Notes: generated by a model not told the origin, from the letters alone. Positions 15,724-24,630 are shown, counted from the first letter of the stretch. The stretch: DNA of 64,000 bases from Roseobacter cerasinus (GCF_009811755.1 NZ_BLIV01000003.1:641462-705461); one strand, 5' to 3'. Numbers and translations are program-made.

Positions 15724-16746
15724 ATGACCAACCCGATGATTTCTCTGCTGGCTGAAAAGGGCACCTTGCTTGCTGATGGGGCGACGGGCACGAACCTGTT
15801 CAACATGGGGTTGATGTCCGGAGATGCGCCGGAGCTATGGAACACGGATGAGCCGGAGAAGATCAAGACGCTCTACCGGGGCGCGGTCGACGCAGGCAGC
15901 GACCTCTTCCTAACAAATTCGTTCGGCGCCAATGCCGCGCGGCTCAAGCTGCACAACGCCGAAAAACGCGTGCACGAGTTGGCGCGCGTCTCCGCTGAAA
16001 TCGCACGCGATGTGGCCGATGCCGCCGGGCGCACGGTGATCGTCGCAGGCTCCGTCGGCCCCACCGGCGAAATCATGGAGCCTGTTGGCGCGCTCAGCCA
16101 CAGCCTCGCGGTCGAAATGTTTCACGAGGCCGCCGACGGGCTGAAATCCGGCGGCGCCGATATCGGCTGGCTGGAAACCATCAGCGCGCCCGAAGAATAC
16201 CGCGCCGCAGCCGAAGGCTTCCAACTGGCCGGGCTCGACTGGGCCGGCACCATGAGCTTTGACACCGCAGGCCGCACCATGATGGGCCTGACCAGCGCCG
16301 ATATGGTCAAACTGGTGGAGGATCTGGGCGAGACCGCACCGCTGGCCTTCGGCGCCAACTGCGGCACCGGCGCCTCCGACCTCCTGCGCACTATTTTGGG
16401 CTTTGCCGCCCAAGGCCCCGAACGCCCAGTGATCGCCAAGGGCAATGCAGGCATCCCGAAATATGTCGATGGCCACATCCACTACGACGGGACACCGGAG
16501 TTGATGGCCGACTACGCGGTGATGGCGCGCGCCTGCGGTGCCTCGATCATCGGGGGATGCTGCGGCACCATGCCCGAACATTTGCGGCACATGCGCGAGG
16601 CATTGGACAGCCGCACCATGGATCACCCCCCCGCACTGGAAGAGATCGTGGACAGGCTTGGTCCCTTCTCGTCGCAGAGCGATGGGACAGGCGAAGATGC
16701 AGCCCCCGCCAGGCGCAGCAGCAGGCGGCGCCGCGCGACCGTCTGA
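15724..16746 (+). CDS. bmt: Homocysteine S-methyltransferase (Bmt / split-MetH homocysteine module)
   Basis: A 340-residue (beta/alpha)8 homocysteine-binding methyltransferase. It begins LADGATGTNLFNMG and contains GANCGTG (about residue 213) and GGCCGTMPEHL (about 278), which supply the three zinc cysteines. It is usually annotated as betaine-homocysteine methyltransferase. In roseobacters such as Phaeobacter, transposon fitness work has pointed to this type as the homocysteine half of a methionine synthase split into separate proteins. The corrinoid protein at 22118 and DUF1638 at 23388 fit that reading. The C-terminus adds a basic tail (RRSSRRRRATV). The two palindromes upstream may control it. 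Methyl-donor identity is uncertain. Confidence 0.85.
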   Translation: MTNPMISLLAEKGTLLADGATGTNLFNMGLMSGDAPELWNTDEPEKIKTLYRGAVDAGSDLFLTNSFGANAARLKLHNAEKRVHELARVSAEIARDVADAAGRTVIVAGSVGPTGEIMEPVGALSHSLAVEMFHEAADGLKSGGADIGWLETISAPEEYRAAAEGFQLAGLDWAGTMSFDTAGRTMMGLTSADMVKLVEDLGETAPLAFGANCGTGASDLLRTILGFAAQGPERPVIAKGNAGIPKYVDGHIHYDGTPELMADYAVMARACGASIIGGCCGTMPEHLRHMREALDSRTMDHPPALEEIVDRLGPFSSQSDGTGEDAAPARRSSRRRRATV

Positions 16747-16811
16747 TTGCAGACGTCAACGATCTATCGCACAGCCCAACCGCGCGCCGGACCCCGCCCA
16801 AAGGCGGGGCA

Positions 16812-16846
16812 GCGCCCGCCCCCCTTCGACGGGGGGGAAGGGCGCT
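16812..16846. terminator. GC-rich hairpin at convergent junction
   Basis: GCGCCC-GCCCCCC pairs with GGGGGGG-AAGGGCGC around a TTCGAC loop, with a small bulge. It lies between the convergent bmt and tetR genes and has no U-tract. It shares the C-run/TTCGA/G-run core with the hairpin at 50647-50689. Confidence 0.5.
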
Positions 16847-16892
16847 TCACCCCCGAACCTGATCCCCACTGGTTCGCGATGACAGCGCCTGC

Positions 16893-17522
16893 CTAGCGAC
16901 GCCCAGAGGCGTCCAGCACCGCCCGGCTCACCGCCATCAGAAAATCCCAATCGTCCAGGTCCTCAGCTTCGACCTTGTTCTTCTTGTCGATGCTCAGAAA
17001 GGCATGCCCGTGCACGCTGGTCCAGAGGATATAGGCCGACAGCATGGAAACCGGGCTATTGGCCTCAGCCCCCAGGCAGGCCCCGCAGGCCCGGTCCACG
17101 ATGTCGCGGCACAGGTTCCCTTTCTGGTGCAGGATGTCATCTTCCTCATGGCCTTCGGTCAAGCTGAACATCAGCCGGAACACGCCCGGCTCCGCCTTGG
17201 CAAAGTCGATGTAAGCCTGACCGATTCCCGCAACACTCTCATATGTGCCCACCGCAAACCGGTCCCGGCCCTGGGCCATCTGCTCGGCCAAACGGTCCAT
17301 CGCGTCCGAGACCAGTGCATTCATCAACTCCGTCCGGTCTTTGAAATGCTTGTAAGGGGCCGCTGTGCTCACCCCGGCCCGCCGTGCCGCCTCAGCGACA
17401 GAAAATCCATCTGGGCCATGCACTTCCACCAGCTCCCGCACAACGGCCAGCAGCTGCTCGCGCAGGTCTCCGTGGTGATACGTTGTGCGCCGGTCCGGCA
17501 GCGTGTCGTGAGATTCTGACAA
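16893..17522 (-). CDS. TetR-family transcriptional regulator
   Basis: A 209-residue repressor. The N-terminal helix-turn-helix reads GFSVAEAARRAGVSTAAPYKHFKDRTELMNAL, in the usual TetR position (about residues 38-69). The C-terminal ligand domain is of the WHG type (TetR_C_33-like) judging by ILWTSVHGHAFLS; this is a weak judgement. It is divergent from the adaptor/RND pump genes, so it most likely represses them and itself through the palindrome at 17567-17581. The inducer is unknown. Confidence 0.9.
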   Translation of the reverse strand: MSESHDTLPDRRTTYHHGDLREQLLAVVRELVEVHGPDGFSVAEAARRAGVSTAAPYKHFKDRTELMNALVSDAMDRLAEQMAQGRDRFAVGTYESVAGIGQAYIDFAKAEPGVFRLMFSLTEGHEEDDILHQKGNLCRDIVDRACGACLGAEANSPVSMLSAYILWTSVHGHAFLSIDKKNKVEAEDLDDWDFLMAVSRAVLDASGRR

Positions 17523-17566
17523 AAAACGCTCCTTCGCGCTTGATTAAGTTAGAGCCTATAACATAT

Positions 17567-17581
17567 GTAAGCATCACTTAC
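17567..17581. promoter_or_regulatory. Candidate TetR operator
   Basis: A palindrome, GTAAG-CATCA-CTTAC, lies between the divergent regulator and efflux genes, followed by an overlapping CACTT/AAGTG repeat at 17576-17592. The site is within the 78-bp shared promoter region, 20 bp upstream of the adaptor start, as expected for local repression. Confidence 0.6.
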
Positions 17582-17600
17582 TTCACAAGTGAGGCACCTC

Positions 17601-18767
17601 ATGGCCAACACACCATCCGCTGCACACCGCCCGCTTTGGCGTCGCATCCTACGACAGGGCACAACCATAGTCTTCACCCTTTTGGCCATCGCCTTGGCCA
17701 TCGGGCTGATGATCCTCGGACAGACGGTTCTGGCAGATCGCGCCGCTGAGGTCGAGGCACCACCGGCCACCGCCCCCCTGGCCGTCACGGCTCTGCCCCT
17801 CACGCTTGAGGACGGCTATCACGTGACCCGCAGGTTCCCCGGCCAGATCGAAGCGGCACAGCGCACGACCATGGCGTTCGAACAGGGCGGGACGGTTGCC
17901 ATGATTGCCGTGGATGAGGGGGCCACCGTGCAGGCAGGCGATCTGATCGCGCGTCTCGACACACGGCTGATCGCGGCAGAGCAGGCCCGGCTGACAGCGG
18001 CCCGCCGCGCGCTGGAGGCGCAGGCCGAACTGGCGCGCCGCACCACCACCCGGCAAACCGAACTGCGCAATCGCGGCTTTGCGTCAAACCAGGCGGTGGA
18101 CAACGTCACGCTGCAGCTGGCGGAGCTGGAAGCCCGGATCGCCGAGATTGACGCAAGTCTCGTCTCGGTCGATCTGCAATTGGAAAAATCGCAGCTGCAT
18201 GCGCCCTTCGATGGCACCGTGGCCACCCGTCTGGTCGACACCGGCGGCGCGGTTGGCGCCGGTCAGACCATCTTGTCGCTGGTCGAAACCGCAGGAGCGC
18301 AGATGCGCGTCGGTCTGAGCCCGAACATTGTCGCTGGCCTTGAAGACGCAACCAACCTCGAAGCGGTCTTTGCCGAGGACCGCTACCCGGTCACGCTGGC
18401 TTCGGTCCTGCCAGAATTGGACAGCGCCACCCGCACCCGCACCGTGCTGCTGGATTTCGAGGGGGGCGCGCTGCCGCCGCTGCGCGAAACCGGGACATTG
18501 ATCCTGCAGCAATATGTGGCCGAACGCGGGGCCTGGGTGCCGCTGTCCGCGCTGCAAGACGCGCCCCGGGGGCTCTGGCAGGTGATGATCCTGACCGAAA
18601 CCAAAGGTCAGATGACGGTGGCAACGGAAGCGGTCGAAGTGCTCTTCTCCGATGGCGCACGCGCCTATGTGCGCGGCACTTTCGCTGACGGGACACGCAT
18701 CATCCCGGACGGCCCGCACCGCGTGGTCGCCGGGCAGCCCGTTCGTTTGACCGCAGAGGCAGGCTGA
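17601..18767 (+). CDS. RND efflux periplasmic adaptor (HlyD/MFP family)
   Basis: A 388-residue membrane-fusion protein linking an inner-membrane RND pump to an outer-membrane channel. An N-terminal helix anchors it (TTIVFTLLAIALAIGLMILG). A lipoyl half-motif follows (AFEQGGTVAMIAVDEGATVQAGD), then a helical hairpin (about residues 105-180), the second lipoyl half (LHAPFDGTVATRLVDTG) and beta-barrel domains. I chose the ATG at 17601, which has a GAGG site, over an in-frame GTG four codons earlier. Its stop overlaps the pump start (TGATG), so both are translated together. The outer-membrane factor is not in the window. Confidence 0.93.
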   Translation: MANTPSAAHRPLWRRILRQGTTIVFTLLAIALAIGLMILGQTVLADRAAEVEAPPATAPLAVTALPLTLEDGYHVTRRFPGQIEAAQRTTMAFEQGGTVAMIAVDEGATVQAGDLIARLDTRLIAAEQARLTAARRALEAQAELARRTTTRQTELRNRGFASNQAVDNVTLQLAELEARIAEIDASLVSVDLQLEKSQLHAPFDGTVATRLVDTGGAVGAGQTILSLVETAGAQMRVGLSPNIVAGLEDATNLEAVFAEDRYPVTLASVLPELDSATRTRTVLLDFEGGALPPLRETGTLILQQYVAERGAWVPLSALQDAPRGLWQVMILTETKGQMTVATEAVEVLFSDGARAYVRGTFADGTRIIPDGPHRVVAGQPVRLTAEAG

Positions 18768-21700
18768 TGGAAACGCTCACCTTTCGCCAACCGCGCCTGG
18801 TCGCCCTTGCGCTGCTTGTGATCATTGCCGCCGGTCTCTCGGCGTTGCTGGCCATCGGGCGGCAGGAAGACCCGACCATCACCAACCTCTTCGCTACCAT
18901 CACCACGCCCTACCCCGGCGCGGACCCTGCGCGTGTGGAAACCCTCGTCACCGCCGAGATCGAGGATGAGCTGCGCGAGATCCCGGAAGTGGACGAGATC
19001 AACTCCACCTCGGCCACCGGCATCTCGATCATCCAGGTGGACCTGCTGGAGACCCTGCCCGACGGGCGGATCGAACAGGTCTGGTCGGAAATCCGCGATG
19101 CGCTTGCAGATGCGGGGGCGAATTTTCCTCAAGGCGTCGCCACGCCCGAGTTCTCCTCGGATGGGGCGGGCACCTACGGGGCCATCATCGCGCTGTCTGC
19201 GGATCACAGCGACGTGCCGCTGACGATCATGGGACGCTATGCTGAAACGCTGGCCGACAGCCTGCGCAGCGCGTCGGGCACCAAACAGGTCGAAACCTTC
19301 GGCGCGCCTGAAGAAGAGGTGCTCGTCACCCTCGACCCGGTGCGCGCCGCCGCACTTGGGCTGAGCGCGGACGATGTCTCTGCCGCCATCGCCCGGGCCG
19401 ACAGCAAAACCCAGGCCGGGCGCCTGCGCAGCCCCGACAATGAGTTGATCATCGACCTTGAGGGCGACATCACAGCGCTGAAGCGGGTGCGCGAGATGAT
19501 CCTGCGCGAAGGCCCGGATGGGCAGGTCACCCGTGTGGCCGACATTGCCCAGATCAGCCGTGAGCCGCGCCTGCCGCTGGCCGAGCAGGCGCTGCACAAT
19601 GGCGCGCCCGCCATTCTTGTTGCAGCCAAGCTCGAAGATGATCTGCAGGTCGATGTCTGGATGGACCGCGTCGTGGCGGAACTGGGCAGTTTTCAGAACA
19701 TCGTGCCCGACAGCATCAACGCCGAGCTGATCTTTGACCAAAGCCGCTACACCGCCGACCGTCTGGCCGAAGTCGGCGGAAACATGGCGATCGGTGTGGC
19801 GCTGGTGGTCGGCGTTCTGCTGATCACCATGGGCGTGCGGGCGGCGCTGATTGTGGCCCTGATCCTGCCCATTGTTTCGCTGGCCACGCTCGCCACGATG
19901 AACATCATTGGCCTCGCGATCCATCAGATGTCAGTCACAGGTCTGATTGTAGCGCTGGGGCTGCTGGTCGATGCGGGCATTGTGATGACCGACGAGGTTG
20001 GCAAGCGCATCGCCGATGGCCAGACCCGGCTGTTGGCCGTGCGGGGGGCGGTGCGACGGCTCTTTGCGCCGCTCTTTGCCTCAACCATCACAACCGCGCT
20101 GTCTTTCACCCCGATGATCCTGCTGCCCGGCCCGGCGGGGGATTTCGTGGGCTCCATCGCCATTGCGGTGGTGACCATGCTGATGTGGTCCTTTGTGGTG
20201 GCGGTGACGCTGACCCCCGCCATTGCCGGCTGGGCCATGCCAGCAGGCGACAAGGGTGGTTTGCTCTCCTCCGGCCTGCGCGTGCCCGCGCTGTCGCGCG
20301 CCTTTGCAACGACCCTGCGCTGGTCAGTGCAAAACCCGATCCGCTCAGTCGCGCTAGCGCTGGTCCTGCCAGTGCTTGGCTTTCTGTCGATGCCGCTGCT
20401 GACCGCGCAATTCTTCCCGGGCGTGGACCGCGATCAGTTTCACATCGAGGTCGATCTGCGGCCAGGTGCGGCGCTTGGCCAGACCGAGGCGGTGGTCGCA
20501 CGGCTAGACCAGCTGCTGCGCGACGCAGCCGAGACGCAGCAAGTCTCCTGGGTCCTGGGCAAATCGGCGCCTGCGTTCTACTACAACATGGCCGGTGGCC
20601 GCGACAACGCCGCCCGCTTTGCCGAAGCGCTGGTCACCACCACCTCCCCGCAGGCCACCGAAACTCTGATCGCACGGCTGGAACGCAGCATCGACGCAGT
20701 GGCCCCCGAGGCGCAGGTGCTGGTGCGCGGGCTGGTGCAAGGCCCGCCCGTGGACGCGCCGGTTGAGTTGCGCATCGTCGGCCCCGATCTTGCGACCCTT
20801 CGCGAAACCGGTGCCGAAATCCGGCGGATTCTGTCGGATATCAGCTCCGTGACCCTTGCCCGTGGGACGGTCACCAATGGCGCACCGGAGGTGAGCATTG
20901 ATGTGGATGAAGCCAAGGCCCGCCAACTCGGTCTGGACTTAGCAGGTGTTTCCCGGCAACTCGAAGCCGGTCTGGAGGGTGTCGCGGGCGGCTCTCTCCT
21001 CGAAGGCCCCGAAGAGCTGCCGGTACGCGTCCGCTTCGGCCAGGCCACCCGCAGCGACCTGACCGCCATCGCAGATTTGATGCTGCTGCCGGGCAATGCC
21101 GCGCAGCTCTCGGCGCACGGCCAGTTTCCAGGCGTCCCCCTCTCCGCCATCGCGGAGCTGACGCTGACCCCCAGTGAGCCCATCATCACCCGCCGCAACG
21201 CCGAACGGGTCAACACCATTCAGGCGTTCATCCTGCGCGATGTTCTGCCCGAAGAGGCCCTGGTCGAGGTACAGGCAGCGCTTGACGCTCAAGGCTTCGA
21301 CCTGCCCGCCGGATACCGGCTGGAGATCGGCGGCGACAGCGATGCGCGGGCCGAGACGATGGGCAATCTGCTGGCCTCGCTGGGGCTGATCGTGACGCTG
21401 TCGATCGCGGCCATCGTGATGACCTTCAACTCCTTCCGCCTTTCCGCCATTGCCTTGGTGGTCAGCGTGCTCTCGGCGGGTCTCAGCATTCTGGCGCTGG
21501 CCGTGTTCCAATACCCCTTTGGCATCAATGCGATCATTGGGGTCATCGGCTCCATCGGCGTGTCGATCAACGCCGCCATCATCATCATGACCGGCCTGCG
21601 CGACGACCCGGGCGCGCGGGCCGGTGATGCTGAGGCCATGGTGAGTGTGCTGATGAGTTCCAGCCGGCACATCATCAGCACCACCATCACCACCTTTGGC

Positions 21701-21904
21701 GGCTTCCTGCCCCTGATCCTCGCGGGCGGTGGCTTCTGGCCGCCCTTTGCCATGTCCGTGGCGGGCGGAGTGCTGCTGTCTACAGTGGTGTCTTTCTACT
21801 TCACGCCGCCGATGTTCGCGCTGCTCTACGCAAAGCGGGGGGCGAAAGAGGCGCAGCAGCCCACACCACAACCGGTCCTGAATCTGGTGCAAGCGGCGGA
21901 GTAA
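18767..21904 (+). CDS. RND efflux permease with altered proton-relay residues
   Basis: A 1045-residue inner-membrane pump of the AcrB/HAE type, with the normal twofold arrangement of twelve helices and two large periplasmic loops. It starts METLTFRQPRLVALALLVI. The TM4 relay motif, LLVDDA in AcrB, reads LLVDAGIVMTDE: the first Asp is kept, and the second, equivalent to AcrB Asp408, is Ala. In the second half the TM10 region reads IGVSINAAIIIM where AcrB has IGLSAKNAILIV, so the essential Lys is not conserved either. Energy coupling may therefore differ from AcrB. It is co-translated with its adaptor and probably TetR-controlled. The substrate is unknown. Confidence 0.92.
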   Translation: METLTFRQPRLVALALLVIIAAGLSALLAIGRQEDPTITNLFATITTPYPGADPARVETLVTAEIEDELREIPEVDEINSTSATGISIIQVDLLETLPDGRIEQVWSEIRDALADAGANFPQGVATPEFSSDGAGTYGAIIALSADHSDVPLTIMGRYAETLADSLRSASGTKQVETFGAPEEEVLVTLDPVRAAALGLSADDVSAAIARADSKTQAGRLRSPDNELIIDLEGDITALKRVREMILREGPDGQVTRVADIAQISREPRLPLAEQALHNGAPAILVAAKLEDDLQVDVWMDRVVAELGSFQNIVPDSINAELIFDQSRYTADRLAEVGGNMAIGVALVVGVLLITMGVRAALIVALILPIVSLATLATMNIIGLAIHQMSVTGLIVALGLLVDAGIVMTDEVGKRIADGQTRLLAVRGAVRRLFAPLFASTITTALSFTPMILLPGPAGDFVGSIAIAVVTMLMWSFVVAVTLTPAIAGWAMPAGDKGGLLSSGLRVPALSRAFATTLRWSVQNPIRSVALALVLPVLGFLSMPLLTAQFFPGVDRDQFHIEVDLRPGAALGQTEAVVARLDQLLRDAAETQQVSWVLGKSAPAFYYNMAGGRDNAARFAEALVTTTSPQATETLIARLERSIDAVAPEAQVLVRGLVQGPPVDAPVELRIVGPDLATLRETGAEIRRILSDISSVTLARGTVTNGAPEVSIDVDEAKARQLGLDLAGVSRQLEAGLEGVAGGSLLEGPEELPVRVRFGQATRSDLTAIADLMLLPGNAAQLSAHGQFPGVPLSAIAELTLTPSEPIITRRNAERVNTIQAFILRDVLPEEALVEVQAALDAQGFDLPAGYRLEIGGDSDARAETMGNLLASLGLIVTLSIAAIVMTFNSFRLSAIALVVSVLSAGLSILALAVFQYPFGINAIIGVIGSIGVSINAAIIIMTGLRDDPGARAGDAEAMVSVLMSSSRHIISTTITTFGGFLPLILAGGGFWPPFAMSVAGGVLLSTVVSFYFTPPMFALLYAKRGAKEAQQPTPQPVLNLVQAAE

Positions 21905-22117
21905 CCGGCGCTTAACCTCTATATCTTTATGAAAAGATTTCGGATGCGGCAGCTCTGAGGGTGCTTGTGCCGCGCAGGTCTCGCACGCTAAAATTCGCGT
22001 CAGATGGTCGCGCGCCGATATCGTCGTGTCGCTATTTGGACAGTGCGACTCACTCGATCTGTCAAAACGAAAGTGAGGCCAGACCCCGCACGCCGGGGCA
22101 GCGATAGAGGATTGCCC

Positions 22118-22816
22118 ATGTCGGACGAAGACGAAATCATCCTGTCGGAGCTGGACGACGAAGAACTTGTCCAGCAAATGTTCGATGATCTTTATGACGG
22201 CCTCAAAGAAGAGATCGAAGAGGCGGTCAACATCCTGCTGGAGCGTGGATGGCAGCCCTATGACATCCTGACCAAGGCGCTTGTGGGCGGTATGACCATC
22301 GTGGGCCATGACTTCCGCGACGGGATCCTCTTCGTGCCCGAGGTGCTGCTGGCGGCCAATGCGATGAAGGGCGGCATGGCCATCCTGAAGCCGCTGCTGG
22401 CCGAAACCGGCGCGCCGCGTGTGGGCAAGATGGTGATCGGCACCGTGAAGGGTGACATCCACGACATCGGCAAGAACCTCGTCGGCATGATGATGGAAGG
22501 CGCAGGCTTCGAGGTGGTCGATCTTGGTATCAACAACGCGGTCGAGAAATACATGGAGGCGCTGGAGACCGAGGCGCCGGACATCCTCGGTATGTCGGCC
22601 CTGCTGACCACCACGATGCCCTACATGAAAGTTGTGATCGACACGATGGTCGAACAGGGCGTGCGCGATGACTATATCGTTCTTGTGGGTGGCGCGCCAC
22701 TGAATGAGGAGTTCGGCAAGGCCATCGGCGCGGATGCCTACTGCCGCGATGCCGCCGTTGCTGTGGAAACCGCCAAGGAGTGGGTCGGGCGCAAGCACAA
22801 CCAGAAAAGCGCCTGA
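22118..22816 (+). CDS. Corrinoid (B12-binding) methyltransferase protein
   Basis: A 232-residue protein with an N-terminal helical cap domain and a Rossmann-like cobalamin domain. The cobalt-ligating His is in DIHDIGKN (about residue 113, DxHxxG), with GMSALLTTTMPYM and LVGGAPLNEEF completing the B12-binding pattern. It resembles MtbC/MtmC corrinoid proteins and the cobalamin module of MetH. Given bmt at 15724 and the downstream DUF1638, I infer that it carries the methyl group in a split methionine synthase; a role in methylamine or betaine demethylation is the alternative. An AGAGG site precedes the start. It leads a compact four-gene run on the plus strand. Confidence 0.88.
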   Translation: MSDEDEIILSELDDEELVQQMFDDLYDGLKEEIEEAVNILLERGWQPYDILTKALVGGMTIVGHDFRDGILFVPEVLLAANAMKGGMAILKPLLAETGAPRVGKMVIGTVKGDIHDIGKNLVGMMMEGAGFEVVDLGINNAVEKYMEALETEAPDILGMSALLTTTMPYMKVVIDTMVEQGVRDDYIVLVGGAPLNEEFGKAIGADAYCRDAAVAVETAKEWVGRKHNQKSA

Positions 22817-22860
22817 TCCTGCGCGCGGCAAGGACCGGGCCAAACGAAAGGACAGGTCAC

Positions 22861-23076
22861 ATGGCGCTCGACAAACTGGTGCTCATCTGCCTCTGCGTGA
22901 TCGCTGCCTTCGGCGTCACCCTATGGCTGGCCGCGCTTGTGCTGACAGCCTTGCATGTCCCAGCCGGTTGGCTGGCCCTGATCCCGGCAGCACTGGTTGG
23001 TTATGTTTTCTACCGGGTTCTGTCCGAACGGCTCGGGAACGCCGACGAAGACCACTACGACAGGATGAAACACTAA
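22861..23076 (+). CDS. Small two-helix membrane protein
   Basis: A 71-residue protein with two hydrophobic segments (LVLICLCVIAAFGVTLWLAALVL and GWLALIPAALVGYVFYRVL) and a charged C-terminal tail. No family is recognised. The ATG at 22861 follows an AAAGGACAG site. It lies 44 bp after the corrinoid gene, and the next gene starts one base after its stop, so it is almost certainly in the same operon. Confidence 0.7.
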   Translation: MALDKLVLICLCVIAAFGVTLWLAALVLTALHVPAGWLALIPAALVGYVFYRVLSERLGNADEDHYDRMKH

Positions 23077-23077
23077 G

Positions 23078-23401
23078 ATGCTGGTGGTCACCGCCTCCCA
23101 GATCGCAGGACGACCCATCGCAGAAACGCTGGGCCTCGTCCGCGGCTCTACAGTGCGTGCAAAACACATCGGCACGGATATCGTTGCGGGCCTGAAAAAC
23201 CTCGTGGGCGGCGAAGTCACAGGCTATTCATCGCTGATGGCAGGCGCCCGCGAACAGGCGCTGGACCGGATGATCGCCGAGGCGCAGACACTGGGCGCCG
23301 ACGCAGTGGTCGACATGCGGTTCGAGACTTCGCAAATCATGGGCGGTGCATCCGAAATTCTGGCCTACGGAACGGCTGTGCGTCTCGATGCCGCTTCATG
23401 A
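23078..23401 (+). CDS. YbjQ/UPF0145 heavy-metal-binding-domain-like protein
   Basis: A 107-residue protein with the YbjQ fold pattern: TASQIAGRPIAETLGLVRGSTVRAKHIG, then GGEVTGYSSLMAGAREQALDRM and GADAVVDMRFETS. YbjQ proteins form pentamers of unknown function and are only named for possible metal binding. It lies between the membrane protein and DUF1638, overlapping the latter by 14 bp. Its position suggests a link to the corrinoid operon, but this is not established. Confidence 0.85.
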   Translation: MLVVTASQIAGRPIAETLGLVRGSTVRAKHIGTDIVAGLKNLVGGEVTGYSSLMAGAREQALDRMIAEAQTLGADAVVDMRFETSQIMGGASEILAYGTAVRLDAAS

Positions 23402-24020
23402 TCAAAGCCTGACCGAGGAGGGTCTGGCACCCACCGGCCAGGGCCGTGTGCTGCTGATCGCCTGCGGCGCGCTTGCCCGCGAGATCCTTGATCTAAAGGC
23501 CCTGAACGGCTGGACCCACCTGGATCTCACCTGCCTGCCCGCAAAATACCACCTCTACCCGGAAAAGATCACCCTAAGCGTGCGCGAGACGGTGACCAAA
23601 CACCGCGCCCGCTACGATCAGATCTTTGTGGTCTACGCGGATTGCGGCACCGGAGGGTTGCTGCAAAAGGCCTGCGCAGAGCTTGGCGTTGAGATGGTGT
23701 CCGGCCCGCACTGCTATTCCTTCTTTGAAGGCAATGACCGCTTCGCCGCACAAAGCGAGACGGAGATCACCACCTTCTACCTCACCGACTTTCTGGTCCG
23801 CCAGTTCGATGCCTTTGTGGTCAAACCCATGGGCCTCGATCGCCATCCGGAACTGCGGGATATGTATTTCGGAAATTATGAAAAGCTGGTCTACCAGGCC
23901 CAGACCGATGATCCGGGACTGACCCGCAAGGCTCAGGACTGCGCGGCCTTCCTCGGTCTTACCTTTGAACGCCGCTTCACCGGCTACGGTGATCTCGCCA
24001 CAACATTGGCCAAACTCTGA
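23388..24020 (+). CDS. DUF1638 protein
   Basis: A 210-residue protein of the DUF1638 family, recognised from LLIACGALAREILDL, LPAKYHLYPEKI and FVVYADCGTGGLL. Several conserved cysteines (about residues 27, 89, 98 and 110) could bind a metal or cofactor. DUF1638 is repeatedly next to corrinoid methyltransferase genes, so a role in corrinoid protein maturation or reactivation is plausible but inferred. The start at 23388 lies inside the end of the YbjQ-like gene, and the frame begins 14 bp before that gene's stop. Confidence 0.8.
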   Translation: MPLHDQSLTEEGLAPTGQGRVLLIACGALAREILDLKALNGWTHLDLTCLPAKYHLYPEKITLSVRETVTKHRARYDQIFVVYADCGTGGLLQKACAELGVEMVSGPHCYSFFEGNDRFAAQSETEITTFYLTDFLVRQFDAFVVKPMGLDRHPELRDMYFGNYEKLVYQAQTDDPGLTRKAQDCAAFLGLTFERRFTGYGDLATTLAKL

Positions 24021-24037
24021 TCCGCTGCCGTCCAACC

Positions 24038-24060
24038 GCAAAGCCCGGCACGGGCTTTGC
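24038..24060. terminator. Hairpin after the corrinoid operon
   Basis: A 10-bp perfect stem, GCAAAGCCCG with CGGGCTTTGC, encloses a 3-base loop, 18 bp past the DUF1638 stop. A second 6-bp hairpin (GGCGCC-GAA-GGCGCC) follows at 24073-24087. No U-run is present. The genes on both sides converge, so either strand could use it. Confidence 0.55.
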
Positions 24061-24096
24061 TCATCATGTCGTGGCGCCGAAGGCGCCTCCGCCGGA

Positions 24097-24504
24097 TCAC
24101 GCGGCGGCGGCCACCGCGCGCAAGCGCTCGATCATCGCCCGCAGCCCGTTGGACCGTTGCGCTGACAGATGATCATTCAGCCCCAGCCGCGCCATCTCCG
24201 CCCGCGCATCCACCTCAAGCACCTCCGCCACAGGCAAGCCCGCATAAAGCTTGCGCAAAACCGCAATCAGACCATTCACGATCATCGCATCGCTCTCGCC
24301 GTCGAACTGCAGCACGCCCCCATCGGTCACCACATGCAGCCAGACCTGACTGGCACAGCCGTCCACCTTCGTGGCGGGCACCTTTAACGCCGCATTGAGC
24401 GGCGCCATCATCTTGCCTTCCTCGATCACCAGCCTGTAGCGGTCTTCCCAGTCTTCCAGAAACTCGAAATCCTCAACCAGATCTTCAAAAGCTGCCTGCG
24501 CCAT
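24097..24504 (-). CDS. sufE: SufE-family cysteine desulfuration protein
   Basis: A 135-residue sulfur acceptor for the SufS cysteine desulfurase in Fe-S cluster assembly. The persulfide-carrying Cys is residue 50 in VDGCASQVWL, and the preceding DWEDRYRLVIEEGK segment is typical of the family. It is alone on its strand, convergent with DUF1638 and divergent from a lipoprotein gene. The rest of the suf operon is not in the window. Confidence 0.93.
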   Translation of the reverse strand: MAQAAFEDLVEDFEFLEDWEDRYRLVIEEGKMMAPLNAALKVPATKVDGCASQVWLHVVTDGGVLQFDGESDAMIVNGLIAVLRKLYAGLPVAEVLEVDARAEMARLGLNDHLSAQRSNGLRAMIERLRAVAAAA

Positions 24505-24630
24505 CTTGGCCCCCTCATGTCTCGGATCTCACCTAAGTCCGGTCTCCCCAAAGGTCCAGCCTCCCTTGGCGCTTTTCAACCCCGGCCAGATGCGATAACT
24601 CCAAAAGCAACAAAACCAATGGCAGGCACC

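Noticed and set aside
21905..22117. Possible cobalamin riboswitch before the corrinoid gene
   Set aside because: No B12-box-like sequence was found in this 213-bp gap.
20939..22843. A 634-codon open frame opposite the RND pump and corrinoid genes
   Set aside because: It overlaps two well-supported genes on the opposite strand, and its sequence has no family likeness.
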